A stretch of DNA of 64,000 bases from Acinetobacter qingfengensis (GTDB lineage: Bacteria > Pseudomonadota > Gammaproteobacteria > Pseudomonadales > Moraxellaceae). Position numbers and translations under genes: made by a program. The stretch is taken from the NCBI RefSeq assembly GCF_008693185.1, contig NZ_VXKN01000001.1:62001-126000 (forward strand), read 5' to 3'. The stretch's first letter is position 1; each line of letters opens with the position of its first letter. Positions 43,878 to 54,607 of the stretch are shown here, one piece after another. Under the pieces are notes generated by a model that did not search any database, was not told where the DNA came from, and worked only from the letters and a program-made list of their open reading frames with translations.

Positions 43878-44657
43878 TTATTTTTTATGGATTACAATGG
43901 TTTTAGTTAACTTGTCATGCAAAGCCTGACGTTTTCGTCCAAATGCAAAAAGCCAGTCAATTAATGAGAAAAAAGGAGTAAAAATATAATTGAGGATAAT
44001 AAATAAAATACTTCTTAAAAAGAAAGAACGATTAACACTAACTAATTGGTTACTTTCTTGGTCAACAATTTGAATTGCAAGGACTTTTTTTCCAATGCTT
44101 TGACCAGATTTTTGCAATATTACAGCCTGAATAGCTAACATTACCAAGACATAAATTGCCATGGCAATCCACACAGTGTTGGGTATTACATGCATCATTT
44201 GTTGTGAAAGTATATTGGCTTGTTCAAGTTGATTTTGATTGATCAATTGCATGAATTTATTCTGCAATGTTGCAAACTGATTGGTTTGTTCTGCATTCAT
44301 AAATGCAGATGGAAACATAAATATGGGAAACCACAACAGTAGGTCAATAAATTTTGCAAATGCACGTTTAGAAATTGGAGCGAGTTCACTTTTAGTCTGT
44401 GCATTATCTGTAGTGACGTTATCTGTTTTCACTGTGGAATGAAAAGGTGTGTTTATTGGTGCTTCAGTTTGTTGATAACCGGAAGGAGAATAATGGTATT
44501 GTCCTTGGGTCATTTCACCTAAAGGCTTCCATTCTGTCATGCCTTCGTGCCAAATTAAATCGGTGAGTACCACTTGTTGGCTTGCCAGCATTTGATTAAG
44601 TTGCTCGACCGTATATGGACCAGCCTGTTGGTTGTTTCTCGCCAGATAAATTTGCAT
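43878..44657 (-). CDS. GYF_2-domain plus RDD-family membrane protein
   Basis: The 259-residue protein begins with a GYF_2 (DUF4339) domain, residues 1-50 (IYLARNNQQAGPYTVEQLNQ, IWHEGMTEWKPLGEM). An RDD domain with three helices follows from about residue 93 (KRAFAKFIDLLLWFPIFMFP, AIYVLVMLAIQAVIL, then IGKKVLAIQIVDQESN). Arg-Asp at the start of RDD is replaced by KFID. The function of RDD proteins is uncertain; some act in ion transport. It is a single gene. Confidence 0.85.
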   Translation of the reverse strand: MQIYLARNNQQAGPYTVEQLNQMLASQQVVLTDLIWHEGMTEWKPLGEMTQGQYHYSPSGYQQTEAPINTPFHSTVKTDNVTTDNAQTKSELAPISKRAFAKFIDLLLWFPIFMFPSAFMNAEQTNQFATLQNKFMQLINQNQLEQANILSQQMMHVIPNTVWIAMAIYVLVMLAIQAVILQKSGQSIGKKVLAIQIVDQESNQLVSVNRSFFLRSILFIILNYIFTPFFSLIDWLFAFGRKRQALHDKLTKTIVIHKK

Positions 44658-44687
44658 TTTAACAATCTCAAAACATGTAATAAATAT

Positions 44688-44719
44688 AAAAAAGACCCAG
44701 TCAATGTAGGGTCTTTTTT
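44688..44719 (-). terminator. terminator of ppsA
   Basis: AAAAAAGACCC and GGGTCTTTTTT form an 11-bp stem with a 10-base loop, 17 bases after the ppsA stop. Confidence 0.85.
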
Positions 44720-44735
44720 TGAAAATAACAAGGGC

Positions 44736-47114
44736 TTATTGGTTGCTGGCCTTTTCTTCTGCAAGGAAGAACCATGTATCAAGTACCGAATCAGGGTTAA
44801 GCGATACGGATTCGATACCTTGTTCCATGAGCCATTTTGCCAGATCCGGATGGTCTGAAGGACCCTGTCCACAGATACCGACATATTTACCTGCTTTACG
44901 GCAAGCATGGATCGCCATGGATAATAGGGCTTTAACCGCTGGATCACGTTCATCAAATAAATGTGAAACGATACCAGAGTCACGATCAAGACCAAGTGTC
45001 AATTGCGTTAAGTCATTTGAACCAATTGAGAAACCATCAAAGTGTTCAAGAAATTGCTCAGCCAATAATGCATTGGTTGGTAGCTCACACATCATGATGA
45101 CTTTAAGACCATTTTCACCACGTTTTAAGCCATTTGCTGCTAATAGTTCAATAACGCGTTTTGCTTCAGCAACGGTACGCACAAAAGGAATCATGATCTG
45201 AATATTGGTTAATCCCATTTCATCGCGGACTTTTTTCAGCGCACGACATTCCAGTTCAAAGCAATCACGGAAATTGTCAGAGACATAACGACTTGCACCA
45301 CGGAAACCTAACATTGGGTTTTCTTCTTCAGGTTCGTATAGCTTCCCGCCAATTAGGTTTGCATATTCATTGGATTTAAAGTCGGACATACGAACGATCA
45401 CAGGTTTGTCTGCAAATGCAGCAGCCAGTGTCGCAATACCTTCAACCAGTTTTTCTACATAGAACTCAACTGGTGATGTATAGCCAGCAGTGCGTGCCAG
45501 TACGGCAGCCCGAGTTTCACGTGGTAGACTATCAATGTTAAGTAACGCTTTAGGGTGCACACCGATCATGCGATTAATGATGAATTCCAGACGAGCCAGA
45601 CCAATACCTGCATTTGGAATTTGGGCAAAATCGAATGCACGATCCGGGTTGCCTACATTCATCATCACTTTAAATGACAGCGGTGGCATGGATTCAATTG
45701 AATTGCTTTGTACTTCAAAGTCTAATGCATTTTCATAGATAAATCCTGTATCACCCTCAGCACAAGATACCGTAACTTCCTGATCTTCAGTCAATACCTC
45801 AGTTGCATTACCACAACCTACAATCGCTGGAACGCCTAGTTCACGTGCAATAATGGCTGCATGACAAGTACGGCCACCACGATTGGTAATGATAGCGGCT
45901 GCACGTTTCATTACAGGTTCCCAGTCTGGATCGGTCATGTCAGAAACCAGTACATCACCTGGCTGAACGCGATCCATGTCCTTGATGTTAGTAACGATGC
46001 GTACTTTACCTGAACCGATACGTTGACCGATGGAACGACCTTCGCAAAGGACTGTACCTTTTTGTTTTAACAGATAACGTTCCATTGTTCCTGCACTTTG
46101 ACGACTTTTTACTGTTTCAGGGCGTGCCTGAACGATATAAAGCTGTTGGTCATCACCATCTTTTGCCCATTCGATGTCCATTGGTGCACCGTAATGTTTT
46201 TCGATGATTAATGCTTGTTTAGCTAACTCTTGTAATTCGTGGTCATTAAGTGCAAATTGTTGACGATCCTGTTTTTCAACATCAACAATTTCAACTGAAC
46301 GACCCGCAGCACCTTCATTGCTGTAAATCATTTTTTTGTGTTTAGAACCAAGATTACGGCGTAAAACTGCATGTCTGTTCGTGTTCAATAATGGTTTTGA
46401 TAAATAAAATTCATCAGGGTTTACAGCACCCTGTACGACCATTTCTCCCAGACCGTAAGAAGCAGTGATAAATACTACATCACGGAAACCTGATTCCGTA
46501 TCCAATGTAAACATGACACCAGCAGAACCTGTTTCAGAACGTACCATACGTTGTACACCGGCAGAAAGCGCCACAATATCGTGATCAAAGCCTTGGTGGA
46601 CACGGTAAGCGATTGCACGGTCATTATACAGGGACGCAAAAACTTCTTTAATGGCAACCAATACGTTGTCAATACCCCGGATATTAAGAAAGGTTTCCTG
46701 TTGACCTGCAAATGACGCATCAGGTAAGTCTTCTGCAGTCGCAGAAGAACGAACGGCAACCGCGATATCAGGGTTGCCGTTGGATAATGCTGCAAATGCA
46801 TTACGAGTTTCTTTTTCTAACTCAGGAGTCAGTGGAGAATCAATAATCCATTGACGAATTTTAGCACCCGTTTCTGTCAATGCAGCAATATCATCTACAT
46901 TTAGATGAGTCAGTTCTTCCTGAATTTTTGCTTTTAGACCGCTTTTGTCCAAAAATTCACGATAAGCATCAGCTGTGGTGGCAAATCCACCTGGTACTGA
47001 AACCCCAGCATTTGATAAGTGGCTGATCATTTCGCCTAGAGAGGCATTTTTTCCACCTACTTTTTCAACATCATGCTTACCTAATTTTTCCAGACCAATA
47101 ACGCGTGCTTCCAA
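44736..47114 (-). CDS. ppsA: phosphoenolpyruvate synthase
   Basis: The 792-residue protein is full length. The N-terminal ATP-grasp part has [15 protein letters not shown] and [20 protein letters not shown]. The swivelling His domain has [20 protein letters not shown] with the phosphorylated His. The C-terminal PEP domain has [16 protein letters not shown] and [20 protein letters not shown]. It makes PEP from pyruvate and ATP in gluconeogenesis. Divergent ppsR lies 147 bases away and regulates it by phosphorylation, so the pair shares a promoter region. Confidence 0.98.
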   Translation of the reverse strand: MEARVIGLEKLGKHDVEKVGGKNASLGEMISHLSNAGVSVPGGFATTADAYREFLDKSGLKAKIQEELTHLNVDDIAALTETGAKIRQWIIDSPLTPELEKETRNAFAALSNGNPDIAVAVRSSATAEDLPDASFAGQQETFLNIRGIDNVLVAIKEVFASLYNDRAIAYRVHQGFDHDIVALSAGVQRMVRSETGSAGVMFTLDTESGFRDVVFITASYGLGEMVVQGAVNPDEFYLSKPLLNTNRHAVLRRNLGSKHKKMIYSNEGAAGRSVEIVDVEKQDRQQFALNDHELQELAKQALIIEKHYGAPMDIEWAKDGDDQQLYIVQARPETVKSRQSAGTMERYLLKQKGTVLCEGRSIGQRIGSGKVRIVTNIKDMDRVQPGDVLVSDMTDPDWEPVMKRAAAIITNRGGRTCHAAIIARELGVPAIVGCGNATEVLTEDQEVTVSCAEGDTGFIYENALDFEVQSNSIESMPPLSFKVMMNVGNPDRAFDFAQIPNAGIGLARLEFIINRMIGVHPKALLNIDSLPRETRAAVLARTAGYTSPVEFYVEKLVEGIATLAAAFADKPVIVRMSDFKSNEYANLIGGKLYEPEEENPMLGFRGASRYVSDNFRDCFELECRALKKVRDEMGLTNIQIMIPFVRTVAEAKRVIELLAANGLKRGENGLKVIMMCELPTNALLAEQFLEHFDGFSIGSNDLTQLTLGLDRDSGIVSHLFDERDPAVKALLSMAIHACRKAGKYVGICGQGPSDHPDLAKWLMEQGIESVSLNPDSVLDTWFFLAEEKASNQ

Positions 47115-47261
47115 GGTCGTTACTCCACTGTGATGTAAGTAAAATTTAAATTGTTTATCAGGTGTGCCTATATTTTAGTCGATGATAGGCGACAGATTTT
47201 CAACATCCGTTTACTATAAAGATTATATGCCGCCAAGACAAATATTTAAGGTGAAAAAAAT

Positions 47262-48098
47262 ATGTCAGAACGCAATTTGATTAACAGAAGTGTATTTTTT
47301 ATTTCTGATGGAACAGCAATTACTGCAGAAACTTTAGGACATTCATTATTGGCACAGTTTCCTAATGTAAATTTTGATATCCATATTATTCCGTATATTG
47401 ATTCAGAAGAAAGTGCGTTAAGTGTGGTGCAGCAAATTAATACTGTGGCGGAACGTGATGGAACATTACCACTGGTGTTTGATACATTAGTTAATCCTGC
47501 AGTCCGTGAGATTATTAATACAGCAAATGCAGTTAATCTGGATGTTTTTGAGGGTTTAATCTGTAAGCTTGAACAGGAATTGGGAACTAAAGCGACTTCA
47601 ATTATTGGCCAAACTCATGCGGTAACGGACACAGAATCTTATAAATCACGTATTGATGCAGTACATTTTGCACTGGATAATGATGATGGTGCCAGAACGC
47701 GACATTATGATCAGGCAGATTTGATTTTAATTGGTGTGTCACGTTCTGGTAAAACGCCAACATCAATTTATTTGTCATTACAATTTGGTATTCGGGTTGC
47801 AAATTATCCTTTAACAGAAGAGGATTTGGATGATAATCGTTTGCCAGCCGTATTACGTCCACATAAGCATAAATTATTTGGTTTAATGATTGATGCAGAG
47901 CGTCTGGTTGCGATCCGGAGCGAACGTAAGGCCAACAGTCGTTATGCCAGTTTTAGCCAGTGTCAAATGGAACTTCGCGCGGTGGAAGGTATCTATATTT
48001 CTGAAGGAATTCCATTTCTGAATGTTTCTGAAATGTCGATTGAAGAAATTTCAACACGAATTTTACAATCTACAGGCTTAAAACGCCGTATAGGTTAA
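47262..48098 (+). CDS. ppsR: PEP synthetase regulatory kinase/pyrophosphorylase
   Basis: The 278-residue DUF299 protein has VFFISDGTAITAETLGHSLL at the start and the P-loop LILIGVSRSGKTPTSIYLS, then QFGIRVANYPL, all family motifs. PpsR phosphorylates and dephosphorylates the PpsA active site in response to ADP. AAGGTG lies about 10 bases before the ATG. Confidence 0.95.
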   Translation: MSERNLINRSVFFISDGTAITAETLGHSLLAQFPNVNFDIHIIPYIDSEESALSVVQQINTVAERDGTLPLVFDTLVNPAVREIINTANAVNLDVFEGLICKLEQELGTKATSIIGQTHAVTDTESYKSRIDAVHFALDNDDGARTRHYDQADLILIGVSRSGKTPTSIYLSLQFGIRVANYPLTEEDLDDNRLPAVLRPHKHKLFGLMIDAERLVAIRSERKANSRYASFSQCQMELRAVEGIYISEGIPFLNVSEMSIEEISTRILQSTGLKRRIG

Positions 48099-48132
48099 TC
48101 ATATATAGCTCGATGAATGCTTGGAGCACAGG

Positions 48133-48900
48133 ATGAAAGTAATAAATTGGTGTGGTGTACTCGTGGTTGGTGCGGTTTTATCCTGTTATAGCCATGCCAA
48201 TGTGGTGCAATTGAAGCAATACGAGCAGAAGATTATTAATAAATATAAAGATGCTGATTTTTATGCGATTAATCAAAATTATACCAAAGATGTGATGAAT
48301 GGTTTATTACAGGATCCGGCATCTTTTTATTATGATTTTAAACCACTACGACAAAGTTTATGGTTGGGTATTCATTGGTCACCTGATCGTAAATTGAAGT
48401 TCTATACTTTTGATTTAAGTGGTGGCGGTACCATGAGAGAATATGAGTCTTATGTGCAATATCGGCTTGGACAGAAAAACAGACTCCAGCCGTTACAACT
48501 AGGCGCGATTACGGAAGTGCGGCAAATCCTGATTGCAAAGCAGCCAATTTATCTGGTGCAAAGTTATTATCAGGGTAGCAGTTGTTTATTGGGATATGAT
48601 ATTTCAGCATTTAAATTAGAACAGGGGCAATTTAAACCTGCCAGAATTTTTTATCCAAAATCAAATAAACCCTTACACAGTATCAGTATTAATTATGATT
48701 GTGCCAATCATCGGGATGATGATCAAAATACACAGGACATGGCAAACCAATATCTAAAATTATCCGGAGATAATAAAATACTGGACATCATGTTACTGGA
48801 TCAAAATGAAAAGCCACAGTATAAATATTTACGTTATGTCTTAACGCATAAGGGCTATCAATATCGGGGTGTTGTAAACACATTTGAGTTAACAAAGTAA
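48133..48900 (+). CDS. secreted protein of unknown function
   Basis: I choose the ATG at 48133 (MKVINWCGVLVVGAVLSCYS, then HANV), which has AGCACAGGA upstream and leaves a clean signal peptide. The longer frame starts at 48121. The mature 230 residues have no helix and contain WLGIHWSPDRKLKFYTFDLS, then GGGTMREYESYVQYRLGQ. Two Cys (SSCLLGYD and NYDCANHR) may pair. No family is recognised. It follows ppsR by about 30 bases. Confidence 0.75.
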   Translation: MKVINWCGVLVVGAVLSCYSHANVVQLKQYEQKIINKYKDADFYAINQNYTKDVMNGLLQDPASFYYDFKPLRQSLWLGIHWSPDRKLKFYTFDLSGGGTMREYESYVQYRLGQKNRLQPLQLGAITEVRQILIAKQPIYLVQSYYQGSSCLLGYDISAFKLEQGQFKPARIFYPKSNKPLHSISINYDCANHRDDDQNTQDMANQYLKLSGDNKILDIMLLDQNEKPQYKYLRYVLTHKGYQYRGVVNTFELTK

Positions 48901-48909
48901 TTTGTAATC

Positions 48910-48945
48910 TTCTGGAAGCTAAACAATTGTAACTTCCAGAATTTT
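48910..48945. terminator. terminator between the secreted protein and dadA
   Basis: TTCTGGAAG and CTTCCAGAA pair with a 14-base loop, followed by TTTT. Confidence 0.75.
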
Positions 48946-48956
48946 AAGTAGGTGGA

Positions 48957-50207
48957 TTAGCTATAACGTGCGATGGATAATCCTTCTGTGCTAATTTCAG
49001 GCGTATGATTAAAAATAATATCACTTAGCAATTTTCCCGAACCACAGGACATGGTCCATCCTAATGTTCCATGTCCTGTATTTAAAAATAGATTTTTAAA
49101 TTTGGTTTTGCCAATAATTGGTGTGCTATCCGGAGTCATGGGGCGTAATCCTGTCCAGAAAGTTGCCTGTGATACATTGCCACCCGGAAATAAATCATTG
49201 ACCACCAACTCCAGTGTTTCTCTACGTGTTGGATTAAGGCGTAAATCAAATCCACCTAATTCAGCCATTCCACCAACACGAATACGATTATCAAAGCGGG
49301 TGACCGCAACTTTATAGGTTTCATCCAGCACTGTAGATTGTGGTGCCAGATTCTCATCAACAATAGGAACAGTAATCGAATAACCTTTCACAGGATAAAC
49401 TGGTAAATCAATATCAAGTGGTTGAATAAAGCTACGGCTATAACTGCCAAAAGCCAGAACATATTGATCAGCTTTCAGAATTTCATCCCCAACTTTTACC
49501 CCTGTAATTTGATCATTGTCCCAAATTAACTGATCAACTTGCTGGTTAAAGCGAAATTCTACCCCTAAATCTTCAGCCAGTTTAGCCAATTTATTGGTGA
49601 ATAAAAAACAATCACCTGTTTCATCATTAGGTAAGCGTAAGCCACCAGTTAGATGATCTTTAGCCTGTGCCAATGCTGGTTCAACTGTGGCAAGCTGCTC
49701 AGGTGTTAGCATTTCATGCGGAACACCACATTCTTCTAAAACTTTGATATCACGTTGTACAGCTTCGAGTTGTGCGTCATTACGAAATACCTGTAAGGTG
49801 CCACCAGAGCGATTTTCATAGTTTATGTTGGTGTCTCTGCGTAATTCACGTAAGCAATCACGGCTGTATTCTGCAACCCGTGTCATACGTTCTTTATTAA
49901 CGGCATAGGATTCTGGATTACAATTGGCCAGCATTTTTGCCATCCATTGTAATTCCCAAAATGACCCGTCTAGGCGAATCGCCAGTGGTGCATGGCGCTG
50001 GAACATCCATTTCATGGCTTTCAATGGAATACCGGGTGCTGCCCATGGTGTTGAATATCCAGGGGAAATTTGTCCAGCATTACCAAAGCTGGTTTCTTGT
50101 GCAGGATTGGGCTGGCGATCCAAAACAGTGACTTTTGCGCCTTTCCTGGCAAGGTAATATGCACTGGTGACGCCAACTACACCACTGCCGAGTACAATAA
50201 CGTGCAT
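48957..50207 (-). CDS. dadA: D-amino acid dehydrogenase
   Basis: The 416-residue protein starts with the FAD motif [20 protein letters not shown], then [20 protein letters not shown]. It has [20 protein letters not shown], the DadA signature, and [19 protein letters not shown] near the end. It oxidises D-alanine (and others) to keto acids and feeds electrons to quinone. The divergent Lrp-type gene 140 bases away probably controls it in response to alanine. Confidence 0.96.
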   Translation of the reverse strand: MHVIVLGSGVVGVTSAYYLARKGAKVTVLDRQPNPAQETSFGNAGQISPGYSTPWAAPGIPLKAMKWMFQRHAPLAIRLDGSFWELQWMAKMLANCNPESYAVNKERMTRVAEYSRDCLRELRRDTNINYENRSGGTLQVFRNDAQLEAVQRDIKVLEECGVPHEMLTPEQLATVEPALAQAKDHLTGGLRLPNDETGDCFLFTNKLAKLAEDLGVEFRFNQQVDQLIWDNDQITGVKVGDEILKADQYVLAFGSYSRSFIQPLDIDLPVYPVKGYSITVPIVDENLAPQSTVLDETYKVAVTRFDNRIRVGGMAELGGFDLRLNPTRRETLELVVNDLFPGGNVSQATFWTGLRPMTPDSTPIIGKTKFKNLFLNTGHGTLGWTMSCGSGKLLSDIIFNHTPEISTEGLSIARYS

Positions 50208-50347
50208 TATACATTCCTCTGGTTAAATTCTAGTTAATTCATCTAGTATATAGATGGATAAAAAGGTAATTTCACTGTTTTAATGCTTATAATTTAGGTA
50301 AAATTTAAAGTATTTACTTTTAAATAAGCATTTGGGTTGAAAAAATA

Positions 50348-50809
50348 ATGCGAACTCTGGATCGTACAGATCGTTTGATACTGGATATCATGCAAAAAGA
50401 AGGCCGTATTGCGATTAGTGAACTAGCTGCAAGGATAAATTTATCCACAACACCTTGTTCTGAACGTGTAAAACGGTTGGAACGAGAGGGTGTGATTATG
50501 GGGTATCATGCTCGTGTCAATCCTGCACTGGTGGAAAAAAGTCTATTGGTATTTCTGGAAATTAAACTTTCGGCAAAATCAGGAGATGTATTTGATCAAG
50601 TGGCAAAGGATTTGGCGCAGATTCCAGAAGTATTGGAATGTCATCTGATTTCGGGTGAATTTGATTATTTGGTTAAAGCAAGATTGAAGCAAATGAGTGC
50701 ATATCGCCGGCTGTTGGGTGATATTTTAAAAAAACTACCAGCTTCTGCCTCCTCACATAGCTACATTGTGATGGAGGAGGTAAAAGAATCTCTATATCTC
50801 GAAGTATAA
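50348..50809 (+). CDS. Lrp/AsnC-family regulator
   Basis: The 153-residue protein has the Lrp helix-turn-helix (LDRTDRLILDIMQKEGRIAI, then SELAARINLSTTPCSERVKR) and a RAM-type effector domain (VFLEIKLSAKSGDVFDQVAK, VLECHLISGEFDYLVKARLK). It is close to DadR/Lrp forms and lies divergent from dadA, its likely target. It also resembles general Lrp. The gene ends 4 bases before the convergent LLM gene. Confidence 0.93.
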   Translation: MRTLDRTDRLILDIMQKEGRIAISELAARINLSTTPCSERVKRLEREGVIMGYHARVNPALVEKSLLVFLEIKLSAKSGDVFDQVAKDLAQIPEVLECHLISGEFDYLVKARLKQMSAYRRLLGDILKKLPASASSHSYIVMEEVKESLYLEV

Positions 50810-50812
50810 GAT

Positions 50813-51814
50813 TCAGTTTTGCAAATTTTTTAATAACTCAATGCTGTGTAAGCGTTTCTGATCATCATAGATATCACAGGTAAAAATTAATTCATCTGCT
50901 TGGGTTTGTTGTAAAAATTGCTCAAGTTGCAATTTTACAGTGCTAGGTGAGCCAATTTTTGCAACACCTAGGAAATTATGTACAGCAATTTTTTCTGCCT
51001 CTGTCCATAAGCCCTGCATGGTTTCTACTGGCGGTTTTAAAGTGGTAGGTTGACCACGTAATAGTGCAACAACACGCTGTTCATTACTGGTTGCAAGATA
51101 TCGTGCTTCATCATCGTGATCTGCAACGACAACGGGTACGCCAAGTATGACATAAGGTTGTTCGAGATAAGCAGATGGTTGAAAGTTCTCACGGTACAAT
51201 TGAATGGCTTGCATCATCATACGAGGAGCAAAATGAGAAGCAAAAGCATAAGGCAAGCCAAGTTGAGCAGCAAGTTGTGCGCTAAATAAACTTGATCCTA
51301 ATAGATATACTGGAACATGTGTGCCTTGACCTGGTGTGGCAAGGATTTGTTGTTGTGGTCTTGCATCTCCAAGATAAGTTAAAATTTCTTTGACATCTTG
51401 TGGAAATTGATCTTCAGTTTCCTGTCTGCCACGACGTAAAGCCCGCATGGTAAGTTGATCTGAACCTGGCGCACGTCCTAAACCAAGATCAATGCGATCA
51501 GGATATAAGGTTGCTAGTGTCCCAAATTGTTCGGCAACCATTAAGGGCGAATGATTTGGTAACATAATCCCACCTGAACCTAAACGTAAAGAATGGGTAT
51601 GTGCTGCAAGATAAGCAATTAAAACACTAGTTGCCGAGCTGGCAATACCACGCATATTATGATGTTCTGCTAACCAAAAGCGATGATATCCTAGCTTTTC
51701 TGCATGTTGTGCCAAGACCAAAGCCCGGTTGAGGGCAATTTTTGCAGAACCATCGTCCTGAATTGGTGCAAGTTCCAGTATAGAGAATTTACAATGTTGT
51801 AATGTAGACATCAT
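50813..51814 (-). CDS. LLM-class flavin-dependent oxidoreductase
   Basis: The 333-residue protein is a bacterial luciferase-like barrel: [40 protein letters not shown], then [35 protein letters not shown]. This subgroup (MsnO8-like) uses reduced flavin for unknown substrates. The start could be the first or second of two Met codons. It is a single gene convergent with the Lrp gene. Confidence 0.92.
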   Translation of the reverse strand: MMSTLQHCKFSILELAPIQDDGSAKIALNRALVLAQHAEKLGYHRFWLAEHHNMRGIASSATSVLIAYLAAHTHSLRLGSGGIMLPNHSPLMVAEQFGTLATLYPDRIDLGLGRAPGSDQLTMRALRRGRQETEDQFPQDVKEILTYLGDARPQQQILATPGQGTHVPVYLLGSSLFSAQLAAQLGLPYAFASHFAPRMMMQAIQLYRENFQPSAYLEQPYVILGVPVVVADHDDEARYLATSNEQRVVALLRGQPTTLKPPVETMQGLWTEAEKIAVHNFLGVAKIGSPSTVKLQLEQFLQQTQADELIFTCDIYDDQKRLHSIELLKNLQN

Positions 51815-51970
51815 GAACCTGCCATGTGTATATAAATGTTATATTAATAGGGATGATGAAGAGCAAATTAAAGTCTTGCAAATATTAAAATTTGACGATT
51901 CAATGATCCGTATTTGGTAATACAAGATAATAGTTTACTTCCTGATTTTGTGTGACATAATTCACTGAAT

Positions 51971-53689
51971 ATGGAAATTATAAGGTATTTTTTCTTGACT
52001 TATACCTGTGATCTTGTGTTAAATAAAATTGATATAAATCAAAATTTTATCCTATATCAACAATTCATGGATGTTAGTGTCGACTGCATTAAAATTATTG
52101 ATATAAATGGTATCGTGCTGCACATGAATCGAGCAGGATGTATCGCCTTGCTTGGGCAGCCAGATGCCAATGCCTTTGGTCTGGAATGGTTAAAACTTCT
52201 TCCTGCCGAAGTTCGTGGAATTGGACAACAGGCAATCAACAGAGCCAGAACAGGTAAAACAGCACGTTTTTCAGGGAAAAGTGGTCAGAAGAAAGATACC
52301 CAGTACTGGGATAACCTTTTAACACCCATGCTAAATGAAAATGGTGAGATTTATCAAATTTTATGCGTTTCCAGAAATGTGACGTTGCAAAAACTTGCTG
52401 AATCTAAACTGGCAAGAATTAGCCAGACAGATGAGCTAACAGGACTAAATAACAGAAGAACATTGAAAAAATATATTCGAAAAATATTGAGGCACGCAGA
52501 TAAAAAACAAGGAAAAGTTGGTTTGATGTTTATTGATCTGGATCATTTTAAATTAATCAATGACACTTTAGGGCATGCTGCTGGCGATTATTTATTAAAG
52601 ACTTTTGCAAAAAGACTGGCATGTTGTGAGGATAAAAGAATATTTGTGGCCAGACTTGGTGGAGATGAGTTTGCTCTTGTTATAGACCAATTAAAAAATA
52701 AAGATGAATTACGAGAAATTGCCGGGATAGTGTTAAAAAAAATGGAAAAATCTATCATGTATGCTGGTAAATATATCAATGGCAGTATTAGTATCGGATG
52801 TGCCATTTATCCGGATCATGCTATTCATCAGGCAGATTTTATTAAAGCAGCAGACAGTGCGCTTAATCATCTTAAAATCACAGAACGAGGCGGCTTTAGA
52901 ATTTTTAATAGAGAAATTGCAATTCATATTAAAGATAAGGCACATCAGATTGAAAATTGTCGAGCAATTATTCGTGACGGGTTGATTGAAGCCTATTATC
53001 AGCCACAGGTTAATCTTATTACGGGGCAAATCATTGGCTATGAAGCTTTACTACGCTGGATGGATCAATCAGGCTGTCTTCAATTACCTAATTCAATTTT
53101 TGAAGCATTTCAGCAATATGATTTAGCTAGAAAAATTGGTGATGTAATGCTTGAGCATGTATTAAAGGATATTAAAACATGGCAGAAAAACCATCATAAA
53201 GTTTTGCCAGTTTCGATTAATGCTGCACCTATTGAATTTTTACGGGATGATTATGCCGAACATTTAATTCAAAAACTTGAGTATTATCAGATTTCTGGAG
53301 ATTTAATTCAAATTGAAATTACAGAACAAATATTGAGTGACCGTGGGGCAGCGTACGTGCTAAGAGCATTAAATGTGTTAAAGGCGTATGGTGTACGTAT
53401 TGCATTAGATGATTTCGGGATTGGGCATTCTTCATTGATTCGACTTCGGGATTATCCCGTTGATTGTTTGAAACTGGATGCCAGTTTTATACAATCTATT
53501 GGCGATGATGGGAAAAATTTCAGTATTATCAGGGCCATTACTGAACTTGGTCCAAGTTTGTCTTTGAAAATCATTGCTGAAGGTGTTGAAACTGAACAGC
53601 AGCGCCAGTTACTGGTTCAAATTGGCTGTCAATATGGTCAGGGATTTTTGTTTAGTCCAGCGATTCATGCAGATCAAATTTATCAATAA
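51971..53689 (+). CDS. PAS-GGDEF-EAL cyclic-di-GMP protein
   Basis: The 572-residue protein has a PAS domain (about 28-150: FMDVSVDCIKIIDINGIVLH, then WDNLLTPMLNENGEIYQILC). Next is a GGDEF domain with intact GGDEF at about 230-234. The RxxD inhibitory site normally five residues before it is absent. The EAL domain has YEALLRW near residue 357 and LDDFGIGHSSLIRLR, so it may be active. It can make or break c-di-GMP, with the direction set by the sensor. No membrane helix is evident beyond a short hydrophobic start. It is a single gene. Confidence 0.92.
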   Translation: MEIIRYFFLTYTCDLVLNKIDINQNFILYQQFMDVSVDCIKIIDINGIVLHMNRAGCIALLGQPDANAFGLEWLKLLPAEVRGIGQQAINRARTGKTARFSGKSGQKKDTQYWDNLLTPMLNENGEIYQILCVSRNVTLQKLAESKLARISQTDELTGLNNRRTLKKYIRKILRHADKKQGKVGLMFIDLDHFKLINDTLGHAAGDYLLKTFAKRLACCEDKRIFVARLGGDEFALVIDQLKNKDELREIAGIVLKKMEKSIMYAGKYINGSISIGCAIYPDHAIHQADFIKAADSALNHLKITERGGFRIFNREIAIHIKDKAHQIENCRAIIRDGLIEAYYQPQVNLITGQIIGYEALLRWMDQSGCLQLPNSIFEAFQQYDLARKIGDVMLEHVLKDIKTWQKNHHKVLPVSINAAPIEFLRDDYAEHLIQKLEYYQISGDLIQIEITEQILSDRGAAYVLRALNVLKAYGVRIALDDFGIGHSSLIRLRDYPVDCLKLDASFIQSIGDDGKNFSIIRAITELGPSLSLKIIAEGVETEQQRQLLVQIGCQYGQGFLFSPAIHADQIYQ

Positions 53690-53769
53690 GTAATCCAATT
53701 GATGAGATTTACTTTAAATAATTATAAGTTTTACACGTTGTATGCTGCATTTGCATGAAATGAAGTTAG

Positions 53770-53788
53770 AGGAGAGTCTGGCTCTCCT
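53770..53788. terminator. hairpin between the c-di-GMP gene and the glycine-zipper gene
   Basis: AGGAGAG and CTCTCCT form a 7-bp stem with a 5-base loop between two convergent genes. T runs are weak. Confidence 0.45.
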
Positions 53789-53815
53789 TGTTAATTAGAT
53801 GGGATAATTGCTGAC

Positions 53816-54271
53816 TTAGTGGCGATAATAACGTTGTGCATAATGGCGCTGTGAGTGGCGCTTGTAATGTTTGCGTTGTTGGCTGGATTTTTTATCAGCC
53901 GCGCGGTCATTACCAATTTTATTACCTAAAGCACCACCACCAGCACCACCCAATGCGGCGCCAACAACCTGACCATTACCACCATAAGTTCGTCCTACAG
54001 CGGCACCGGCGTAGGAACCCAGACCAGCACCAATGGCAGATGAGGTTCGATTGGATTTTTTGCTGGCTGCGGCTGCACCACCAGCACCACCAATTGCTGC
54101 ACCAATATTACCACCAGTAGATCCACCAACTTGTTTACCAACTACTGTACCTACTGCACCGCCTAAAGCACCAGCCAAAGCAACACGGGTTGTATTATCT
54201 GCATGTGCGGTACTCAGCATGATTGATGAAGAGGCCAGCACACTAGCTAGTAATGCAACATACTTTTTCAT
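53816..54271 (-). CDS. glycine-zipper envelope protein
   Basis: The ATG at 54271 follows GGAGA and gives 151 residues with a signal peptide (MKKYVALLASVLASSSIMLS, then TAHA). The longer frame adds 17 unlikely residues. The mature part is Gly/Ala-rich: ALAGALGGAVGTVVGKQVGG, GAAIGGAGGAAAASKK and GQVVGAALGGAGGGALGNKI, a glycine zipper. The tail is basic and His/Arg-rich (KHYKRHSQRHYAQRYYRH). Such proteins sit in the envelope; the role is unknown. Confidence 0.85.
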   Translation of the reverse strand: MKKYVALLASVLASSSIMLSTAHADNTTRVALAGALGGAVGTVVGKQVGGSTGGNIGAAIGGAGGAAAASKKSNRTSSAIGAGLGSYAGAAVGRTYGGNGQVVGAALGGAGGGALGNKIGNDRAADKKSSQQRKHYKRHSQRHYAQRYYRH

Positions 54272-54607
54272 AAAATTCTCCATTTCGATTTGACATGATT
54301 TCACTGTAATAACTTGAAACATATTTAAAATGAAGCACAGCTTGAGAATTACTATGAATTATTAAGTTTATATGATGAAAATTGTGAAAGGTGTGTCTGG
54401 TTTGCAACTAAAATTAGAATTATGAAGAAAATATGAATAAAACCACAGAGTATTTTTCAATGTATGATTTGGATAGATTAAACATCACAGATCAGGAGAA
54501 CACAGTAGGATTTATTGTCAGGAATCGTTACACTATGCGCAGTTAAAATTTCTCAAGGCATGATTCGATATCCATTGCCTTGAATTATCATTGAGAAAGT
54601 CAGTTTT
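54272..54607. other. upstream region of prfA with a leader hairpin
   Basis: No gene is seen. CAAGGCA (54554-54560) and TGCCTTG (54576-54582) form a 7-bp inverted repeat about 25 bases before the prfA ATG. It may be part of the prfA leader. No clear promoter pair is visible. Confidence 0.45.
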
